A DNA stretch of 10,887 bases from Clostridia bacterium. GTDB taxonomy: Bacteria; Bacillota_E; SLMV01; PUMD01. A model generated the notes under the pieces. The model was not told where the DNA came from. It ran no database searches and saw only the letters and a list, made by a program, of their open reading frames with translations. The position numbers were made by a program, and so were the translations under genes. Below, piece by piece: positions 6,117 to 10,887 of this stretch (within the stretch, counting starts at the first letter, position 1; each line of letters begins with the position of its first letter). The stretch covers positions 1 to 10,887 of the forward strand of contig PWUB01000044.1 in the NCBI GenBank assembly GCA_003563755.1, given 5' to 3'.

Positions 6117-6893
6117 CTAGTCCTCGATCACCGATACCACTACCTCACAAACGCCGTGCGGCAGAAGGCCCAATCTCTCTGCAGCCGCACGGGAGAGATC
6201 CAGATCCCGCCCCGGTGTGAACGGACCACGATCATTCACCCGCACCGTGACCGTTCGGCCGGTTCTCGGGTATGTGACCTTTACCAGGGTTCCGAAGGGT
6301 AGGGATCGGTGAGCTGCTGTGAAACCTTCAGGGTCAAAGAGTTCACCGCTCGCCGTCGGCCGTCCGGCGAACTTCGCCCCGTACCATGAGGCAACCATGG
6401 CAACCGCCTCCCCTGCCTCGTCCCTCAGCACTACAGCTCCGAGGGCTTCTCGGATCCTATCGCACCACAGCTGGGCGAGTTCGGCGGGTGTGGTCCGGCT
6501 TTCCGCGGCCGTCGGTGCATCCACCGTAACCAGGACGGCGTCACCGACCATAACCGCGTGGTAACCGCAATCGAACCCGGGCTTCAGCTCGAGGATCCTG
6601 TCCTCATCGTGCCCAAGTTCTAGCAGCCTGGTCAATATCACCCGTCCCCGTTCCGACGGCCTCATACCCGCAAGAGGTGCGAGAATCCTCAGTATCGGCT
6701 GCCCATCAATGCGGATCTCTGCCACTTCATCATGGTCGGTGATCCTGAGGCGGAGTGACAAAACCGGCACCTGATCACATTCTACCGCCGCTGTGCTAGC
6801 CTGGGCTCCCCCAGTCGGCCAGGATGCTGCCAAGAACACCAGGAGACTGAAGCAGGCGATGCGAGTGATCCGAGAACTCAAGACTCGAGACAT
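6117..6893 (-). CDS. Secreted RlpA-like double-psi beta-barrel protein
   Basis: Probably acts on or binds cell-wall glycan; RlpA proteins of Gram-negative bacteria are septal lytic transglycosylases. The 258 residues begin with a signal peptide: RITRI, a hydrophobic core (ACFSLLVFLAAS) and an AQA cleavage site near residue 32. There is no lipobox, so the product should be released rather than lipid-anchored. Residues 45-150 form a domain I do not know (IDGQPILRILAPLAGMRPSE); similar segments precede RlpA domains in some cyanobacterial proteins, as I recall. The C-terminal barrel (about 165-258) has ASWYG, GRPTASGELF, AAHRSLPFGT and RVNDRGPFTPGRDLDLS. His195 and Asp221 match the residues linked to catalysis in RlpA. 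No SPOR domain is present. The ATG has GGGAGGGAG (6903-6911) nine bases upstream. It lies 36 bases after ispDF and is probably co-transcribed with it. Confidence 0.88.
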   Translation of the reverse strand: MSRVLSSRITRIACFSLLVFLAASWPTGGAQASTAAVECDQVPVLSLRLRITDHDEVAEIRIDGQPILRILAPLAGMRPSERGRVILTRLLELGHDEDRILELKPGFDCGYHAVMVGDAVLVTVDAPTAAESRTTPAELAQLWCDRIREALGAVVLRDEAGEAVAMVASWYGAKFAGRPTASGELFDPEGFTAAHRSLPFGTLVKVTYPRTGRTVTVRVNDRGPFTPGRDLDLSRAAAERLGLLPHGVCEVVVSVIED

Positions 6894-6929
6894 GCTCAGA
6901 TGCTCCCTCCCAAAAGGCGGATTGTGAAG

Positions 6930-8135
6930 CTAACCGTCCCTTAGGTTTCGCATCTTGGGAGCATCACATACACCAAAAACGGTACAGACTGCCAGGGCCG
7001 CTATCCCCTCACCCCGTCCCAAAGAGCCCATGCTCTCATTGGTCTTGGCCTTCACCGAAACCGCTTTTGGGCATATGCCGGCGGCATCGGCAATGCATCC
7101 CCGCATTTCCGTAATGAAGGGTGCTAACCTCGGTCTCTCTGCCACCACGGTTACATCGATGTTGCCCGGGAGGTACCCGGACTCGGCCACCATGGCAGCC
7201 ACTAGTTCGAGCAGCTTACTGCTCCTTATATCGCGCCACCGCTCATCACCGACCGGAAAGTGCATACCGATGTCACCCAGTCCCACGGATCCAAGGAGGG
7301 CATCACAGACGGCGTGCAGAACCGCATCGGCATCGGAGTGCCCCTCCAGCCCGACGGGACTGGGGATCTGCACCCCTCCGAGGTACAGGGGGCGTCCCGC
7401 CGTGAGCCGATGACTGTCATATCCCACGCCCACCCGGTGTGCTAAAGGTGTACGATCAGCGAGGGCCGTCGCCATCTCGTAGTCTTCCCAGGTCGTGATC
7501 TTGAAGTTTCGCTCGTCACCGGGCACGAGGTGGACGGGATGACCGTACGCCTCCACTATCGACGCGTCATCGGTCAGGGCCCCGTCGGGAGACGAACCGA
7601 GGGAACGATAAGCCTCCACTAGTAACCTATGCGAAAAGACCTGCGGTGTTTGCACTTTTCGCAGGTCTTTTCGTCTCAGAGTGGCGCCGACCCGTTCGCT
7701 GGGGCGTTCTCCGACTGCCTCCTTGATGGTATCGGCCACGGGTAGTGCCGGGATCGCCGCACCGTGAGCTTGGGCGGCATCGATCACCCTGTCGATCAAC
7801 TCGCGGGTGACCAGGGGTCTTGCAGCGTCATGGATCGCCACGAAATCCGCGGTGTCTGACACGGCATTCAGACCGCACCGCACCGATTCAAATCGACTGT
7901 CTACTCCAGGTACGACCTTGACCTCGAGGGGCGTGGATCTGGCGATATTGGTGATGGCGGGGAGCAGGGATGCCCTACCCACGATCACTATCTCCCGGAC
8001 CCGCTCTGCCTCCTGCATCCGCGCCAGGCAGTGTTGCAACATAGTCTTATCCCCGAGGGGCAAAAACAGCTTGTCCACTCCGCCCATGCGAACGCCCGTA
8101 CCGGCGGCGGCGAGAACGACGGATACACGGGGCAT
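6930..8135 (-). CDS. ispDF: Bifunctional IspD-IspF isoprenoid enzyme
   Basis: Carries two non-consecutive steps of the MEP pathway to isoprenoid precursors: MEP cytidylyltransferase (IspD) and 2-C-methyl-D-erythritol 2,4-cyclodiphosphate synthase (IspF). The IspD part (1-228) has AAAGTGVRMG, DKLFLPL, HDAARP (102-107), QTPQVF (162-167) and TDDASIVE. The IspF part (about 233-391) has GYDSHRL (metal ligands Asp240, His242), GHSDADAVLHAVCDALLG (His274), GDIGMHFPV and KTNESMGSLGRGEGIA. All motifs are intact and in one frame, so this is a true fusion, not two overlapping genes. The ATG at 8135 puts the nucleotide-binding loop at the usual distance from the start and follows GGGGAGAGGGG. Upstream in-frame TTG (8165) and ATG (8162) would overlap the PIN-TRAM stop but have no ribosome site. 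The ispD part contains a long perfect inverted repeat. Confidence 0.95.
   Translation of the reverse strand: MPRVSVVLAAAGTGVRMGGVDKLFLPLGDKTMLQHCLARMQEAERVREIVIVGRASLLPAITNIARSTPLEVKVVPGVDSRFESVRCGLNAVSDTADFVAIHDAARPLVTRELIDRVIDAAQAHGAAIPALPVADTIKEAVGERPSERVGATLRRKDLRKVQTPQVFSHRLLVEAYRSLGSSPDGALTDDASIVEAYGHPVHLVPGDERNFKITTWEDYEMATALADRTPLAHRVGVGYDSHRLTAGRPLYLGGVQIPSPVGLEGHSDADAVLHAVCDALLGSVGLGDIGMHFPVGDERWRDIRSSKLLELVAAMVAESGYLPGNIDVTVVAERPRLAPFITEMRGCIADAAGICPKAVSVKAKTNESMGSLGRGEGIAALAVCTVFGVCDAPKMRNLRDG
7632..7673. repeat. 14-bp perfect inverted repeat inside ispD
   Basis: CGAAAAGACCTGCG (7632-7645) is repeated exactly inverted as CGCAGGTCTTTTCG (7660-7673), with a 14-base loop. It lies in the part of ispDF encoding RRKDLRKVQTPQVFSHR, which includes the conserved QTPQVF motif. 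In mRNA it would form a stable hairpin in the middle of the IspD reading frame. Confidence 0.8.
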
Positions 8136-8161
8136 TTTGGAACTACCCCTCTCCCCTATCA

Positions 8162-9337
8162 TCAATCAGGTGCCGCATCGGCCAGCTCATTCGGCCTGGC
8201 AAATATCATCCTTCCGGCCGACGTCTGCAGCACGCTGGTCACCGAGACACTGATCTTCTCACCGATGTACGGTGAACCATCATCGACAACTACCATGGTT
8301 CCATCATCGAGGTAGCCCACGCCCTGCCCCTGCTCCTTGCCTTCCTTGATGAGGGTAATGGTCAGTTCTTCGCCCGGGATCACCATAGGCTTGAGAGCAT
8401 TCGCCAGGTCGTTGATATTGAGGACCTGAACACCCTGCAGCACGGCTACCTTGTTAAGGTTGTAATCGTTGGTGAGTATCTTACCATCCATCTCCCTCGC
8501 CAGCTGCAGGAGCTTGGCATCCACGTCTCCCGAGGCGGCCATTTGTGGCCTGCATATCTGCACTTCGATATCCAGATCCTTTTGTATGGTATTCAGGATA
8601 TCCAGACCCCTACGGCCCCGGCCCCTGCGCATCGCATCAGAGGAATCGGCAATGTGCTGGACCTCTTCGAGAATGAACTGGGGGATCACGAGGGGGCCTT
8701 CGAGGAATCCCGAGCGGCACACGTCGGCGATCCGCCCATCGATAATCGCGCTCGAATCAACGATCTTGGGCACGCTGCCGGGCCGCTGCGACTCCCTGTC
8801 ATTCCCTTCCTCTGAGCGGCTCTTGATCAGAGTATAGGCTCCTGAACGCAGGGATCCTGCCCAGACCACCATATCCGGCTTCTTGTTGACGGCGACGATC
8901 CAGCCGAGATACCCAAAGATTATCGCGCCGATTGTGGAGGCGATGCCTCCTATCAGGGGTAATTGCGTGAAGGCTGCTCCGAGCAGGTTCGCGATTATGA
9001 GTCCGAATATGAGTCCTATAACGCCAACAACTATGTCACCCAGCGGTATCCTAGTCAGCCTTCCCTCCACCCATCGTCCCAGGCTCAATATGCCCCAAAT
9101 CAGCAGGGGAATGACCACTGCTAGGGCTATCGTTCCCAGGATGCCGGCGAAAACGACCACCAAACCTGTCTGAGCCAGATTCAGCGAGGTATCTATGACA
9201 CCCTCGATCGCTTCCAGCTGAAAGAACCCTCCGACAGCCCCGGAGACGAACCCTACTACAGCCATCCACACACGAACCTGAGCGGGGATCACCAGACCGA
9301 CGCGATCCGGCCTGTTCTCATTTTGCTCCTCCGTCAT
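8162..9337 (-). CDS. Membrane-anchored PIN-TRAM domain protein (YacL family)
   Basis: Putative membrane-bound ribonuclease-like protein of unknown target. From the ATG at 9337 it has 391 residues, a little longer than B. subtilis YacL. Four membrane segments are visible near residues 21-40, 56-85, 99-121 and 127-150. The PIN nuclease domain (about 190-312) starts KIVDSSAIIDGRIADVC and carries the acidic residues expected of the active site: Asp194, Glu224/Glu225, Asp273 (GDVDAKLLQLA) and Asp291 (ILTNDYNLNKVA). The C-terminal TRAM domain (about 318-380) has PGEELTITLIKEG, QGVGYLDDGTMVVVDDG and IGEKISVSVTSVLQTSAGR. An upstream in-frame start at 9391 is rejected because AGGAGGTG (9345-9352) lies seven bases before the ATG at 9337. 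Its stop is close to the ispDF start, as in the usual yacL-ispD order. Confidence 0.92.
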   Translation of the reverse strand: MTEEQNENRPDRVGLVIPAQVRVWMAVVGFVSGAVGGFFQLEAIEGVIDTSLNLAQTGLVVVFAGILGTIALAVVIPLLIWGILSLGRWVEGRLTRIPLGDIVVGVIGLIFGLIIANLLGAAFTQLPLIGGIASTIGAIIFGYLGWIVAVNKKPDMVVWAGSLRSGAYTLIKSRSEEGNDRESQRPGSVPKIVDSSAIIDGRIADVCRSGFLEGPLVIPQFILEEVQHIADSSDAMRRGRGRRGLDILNTIQKDLDIEVQICRPQMAASGDVDAKLLQLAREMDGKILTNDYNLNKVAVLQGVQVLNINDLANALKPMVIPGEELTITLIKEGKEQGQGVGYLDDGTMVVVDDGSPYIGEKISVSVTSVLQTSAGRMIFARPNELADAAPD

Positions 9338-9344
9338 GAACGTC

Positions 9345-9352
9345 CACCTCCT
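9345..9352 (-). promoter_or_regulatory. Ribosome binding site fixing the PIN-TRAM start
   Basis: AGGAGGTG on the minus strand sits seven bases before the ATG at 9337. The longer in-frame reading from 9391 would read through this site, so it decides for the shorter protein. Confidence 0.8.
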
Positions 9353-9430
9353 ATCTAGTACAAGCTTATCATCCCAGAGGATGCCAGCCAATATTCAGCT
9401 ACCCACCTGTATACGTCTTTCACGAAACTC

Positions 9431-9459
9431 ATTTTACGGGACCCCGTCCTCTGACACAA
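9431..9459 (-). promoter_or_regulatory. Candidate promoter for the PIN-TRAM/ispDF/RlpA-like unit
   Basis: On the minus strand TTGTGT (9454-9459) is followed after 17 bases by TAAAAT (9431-9436). The -10 box matches 5 of 6 consensus positions, the -35 box only 3 of 6. Transcription would begin near 9424, giving a leader of about 87 bases. A second weak candidate, TTGGCT-N17-TAAGCT, lies closer to the gene. One promoter is expected here because the neighbouring gene is divergent. Confidence 0.35.
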
Positions 9460-9538
9460 TAGCGATTATCTGGAACAACATCCCATTGAGGCCGCTGGCA
9501 CCCGGAGGCAGTGCCCGGACGGCACCGCCCGCAAAACT

Positions 9539-9567
9539 TTGACAAGGTCAGGGTGCAGAGATATAAT
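9539..9567 (+). promoter_or_regulatory. Perfect-consensus sigma-A promoter
   Basis: TTGACA (9539-9544), a 17-base spacer and TATAAT (9562-9567): every hexamer position and the spacing are optimal. Transcription would start near 9574, about 50 bases before the ATG of the small cysteine-containing gene. An imperfect GC-rich hairpin (9507-9529, 8 of 9 pairs) lies just upstream of the -35 box and may insulate it. Confidence 0.88.
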
Positions 9568-9625
9568 CATTCATGAACCGCGCTTCCTGGGATGCTCATC
9601 TCACACAGAGGATGGAGGCACTTTC

Positions 9626-10021
9626 ATGAAAGATCTCCTCAGCGACGATTTCCAGCAAGCCGTATCGGAATGCACGGTGAGACACAGGAGCATACTGGAT
9701 ACCCTCGCCAAACACCAAGAAGCCGTAGCACGCATTCATCGTGCAGCGACCAAGGCTGCGACGAGCTGCGGGTGCATCCGGATCAACGCCCACAAGCCGG
9801 ACATACCGGAGGATACCTCCCTTCAGCAACTGCCCAAGTTCATGAGCAATCATATACAAGGCGAACCCTGCCAGGAATGCCGGGAGATACTGGAGAGCGA
9901 GATCGGGATGCAGCTTTATTATCTGGCAGCCCTGTGTAATGCCTTCGACCTCAACATGTATGATATCCTTCTCAAAGAACGCTCGAAGCTCGACACACTG
10001 GGAATCTTTAACCTCTCTTAG
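9626..10021 (+). CDS. Small cysteine-containing protein of unknown function, conserved in Clostridia by recollection
   Basis: No function can be assigned. The 131-residue product starts at the ATG at 9626, seven bases after GGAGG (9614-9618); in-frame codons from the TTG at 9539 lie over the promoter and are not a start. It looks mostly helical and soluble, with no signal peptide. Cysteines are at 16, 48 and 50 (TSCGC), 82 and 85 (PCQEC) and 104, a CxC plus CxxC arrangement that could bind a metal. The C-terminus ESEIGMQLYYLAALCNAFDL, then YDILLKERSKLDTLGIFNLS, faintly resembles MazG-like helical pyrophosphohydrolases, but the expected ExxD acidic pattern is not kept. I recall similar clostridial proteins, some labelled DUF1573, perhaps only because of SCGC. 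It sits where radA/disA often follow clpC, but on the opposite strand, with its own strong promoter. Confidence 0.8.
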   Translation: MKDLLSDDFQQAVSECTVRHRSILDTLAKHQEAVARIHRAATKAATSCGCIRINAHKPDIPEDTSLQQLPKFMSNHIQGEPCQECREILESEIGMQLYYLAALCNAFDLNMYDILLKERSKLDTLGIFNLS

Positions 10022-10054
10022 ACAGGTCTGCCCGCTTCGGGAAGATCCCGATGG

Positions 10055-10093
10055 AGAGGCAACCCTGGACAGTTGAAGCCCAGGGCAACCTCT
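10055..10093. terminator. Imperfect hairpin between convergent genes
   Basis: AGAGG-CAA-CCCTGG, an 11-base loop, then CCAGGG-CAA-CCTCT: two paired segments (5 and 6 bp) flank a symmetric CAA/CAA internal loop. A second small hairpin, TCGGGA-AGA-TCCCGA, lies at 10037-10051. Both fall in the 83-base gap between the converging small-protein and clpC genes. Neither has a strong T-run, so termination is likely from position but not proven by sequence. Confidence 0.45.
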
Positions 10094-10104
10094 GTTTCCC
10101 GGTA

Positions 10105-10887
10105 TTATTCATCCGTGCTGTCACCGTCGTCCTCGCCGGCCACGTCCTCGGCGTCCCGCCCTGCCTCCTCATCATCCTTCGCTGCATCATCTCCGCCCCC
10201 GGCTTTCGATGGCCGAATGGGCTCGGCCTGCACACCCCGCTGTGAGGCTTCCTCGGTGCTCAGGAGGACGATGCTTCGGTCCTCCGCCACGGCGACGACC
10301 TCTTCTCGCTCCTGGAATCTGCCCTCAAGGAGCGCATCGGACAGGCGGTCCTCCAACAGCCGAACGATGGCACGACGCAGCGGCCTCGCCCCGTACACAG
10401 GATCGTACCCCTCATCGAGCAGGACCTGCCTGGCATCATCCGTGATAGAGAGCTGCACCCTGTCCTCAATCCGCTCCGCAACCTCCTCTAGCATCATCTG
10501 GAGTATGGAGTCCAGGTCCTCCTGCGTCAGGGACTGGAACACGATGATGTCATCGACACGGTTTAGAAATTCCGGGCGGAAGGTCCTCTTGACCTCTTCC
10601 ATGATCTTATCCTTCATGCTGTCGTAGTCGATGAAGTTTCGATCTTCCACCCTGAAGCCGACGGCGCTCTCTCTCCGGATCAGCTCCGCTCCGACGTTCG
10701 AGGTCATGATTATCACCGTGTTGCGGAAGTCAACGGTACGACCCTTCGCCTCCGTGAGACGCCCCTCCTCGAGAACCTGCAGCAGAGTATTGAAGACCTC
10801 GGGATGGGCCTTTTCAACCTCGTCAAACAGTACCACGCTGTACGGCTTACGCCTCACCGCCTCGGTGAGCTGACCACCCTCCTCGTA
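10105..10887 (-). CDS. clpC: ATP-dependent Clp protease ATP-binding subunit ClpC, 3' part
   Basis: AAA+ unfoldase that feeds substrates to the ClpP protease. Only the last 260 codons are inside the window; the reading frame is open to the right edge, where the residues YEEGGQLTEAVRRKPYSVVL lead into the Walker B motif FDEVEKAH. Then come sensor 1 (IIMTSNVG), the arginine-finger segment RPEFLNRVDDII and sensor 2 in GYDPVYGARPLRRAI, all from the second ATPase ring. The C-terminus is a hydrophilic, strongly acidic tail (about 35 residues, such as DDAAKDDEEAGRD) that looks disordered. The GTG seen at 10857 is internal. In Bacillus clpC is followed by radA and disA on the same strand; here a convergent small gene follows instead, so clpC is the last gene of its unit. 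Confidence 0.95.
   Translation of the reverse strand, partial: YEEGGQLTEAVRRKPYSVVLFDEVEKAHPEVFNTLLQVLEEGRLTEAKGRTVDFRNTVIIMTSNVGAELIRRESAVGFRVEDRNFIDYDSMKDKIMEEVKRTFRPEFLNRVDDIIVFQSLTQEDLDSILQMMLEEVAERIEDRVQLSITDDARQVLLDEGYDPVYGARPLRRAIVRLLEDRLSDALLEGRFQEREEVVAVAEDRSIVLLSTEEASQRGVQAEPIRPSKAGGGDDAAKDDEEAGRDAEDVAGEDDGDSTDE

Noticed and set aside
9338..9391. N-terminal extension of the PIN-TRAM protein to 9391
   Set aside because: The AGGAGGTG ribosome site for the ATG at 9337 lies inside it, and the extra residues resemble nothing in the family.
9507..9529. GC-rich hairpin as an intrinsic terminator
   Set aside because: It has one mismatch in nine pairs, no T-run, and no gene ends immediately before it on either strand; at most an insulator.

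Overview
The window reads as chromosomal DNA of a moderately GC-rich, spore-forming Firmicute, probably a Clostridia-type lineage. The evidence is a sigma-H protein of 218 residues very like the Bacillus subtilis one, and the order clpC / PIN-TRAM (yacL) / ispD-ispF / cysS / thyX / rlmB / sigH. This is the core clpC-to-sigH block of Firmicutes, with several members missing or replaced. I cannot name the species.

Layout from left to right. Positions 1-2112 (plus strand) hold a two-component system: a membrane histidine kinase cut by the left edge, a NarL/LiaR-type response regulator overlapping it, and a small six-helix membrane protein of unknown function. The 87-base gap before the membrane protein contains a palindrome and repeated TGACC half-sites that look like an operator. 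A perfect 10-bp hairpin (2143-2166) ends this unit and separates it from the convergent sigH.

Positions 2207-9337 (minus strand) hold seven co-directional genes. In transcription order these are a membrane PIN-TRAM protein, a fused IspD-IspF isoprenoid enzyme, a secreted RlpA-like protein, cysteinyl-tRNA synthetase, flavin-dependent thymidylate synthase ThyX, the 23S rRNA methyltransferase RlmB, and sigma-H. Four of the junctions are tight or overlapping, two of them TGATG or GTGA overlaps. Internal promoters are visible before cysS (extended -10) and before sigH (TTGACC-N18-TATAAT).

Positions 9338-10021 hold a divergent intergenic region and a plus-strand gene for a small cysteine-containing protein of unknown function. 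That gene is driven by an exact TTGACA-N17-TATAAT promoter. Positions 10105-10887 hold the 3' end of clpC on the minus strand, cut by the right edge.

Most of the window is housekeeping. I see no mobile element, CRISPR array, phage gene or tRNA, and no convincing new defence or biosynthetic system. The points worth following up are the TGACC operator with its orphan membrane protein, the small cysteine-containing gene with a consensus promoter in the usual radA/disA position, a 14-bp perfect inverted repeat inside the ispD active-site region, the RHR-to-RSR change in ThyX, and the RlpA-like gene in the place usually held by gltX-cysE.
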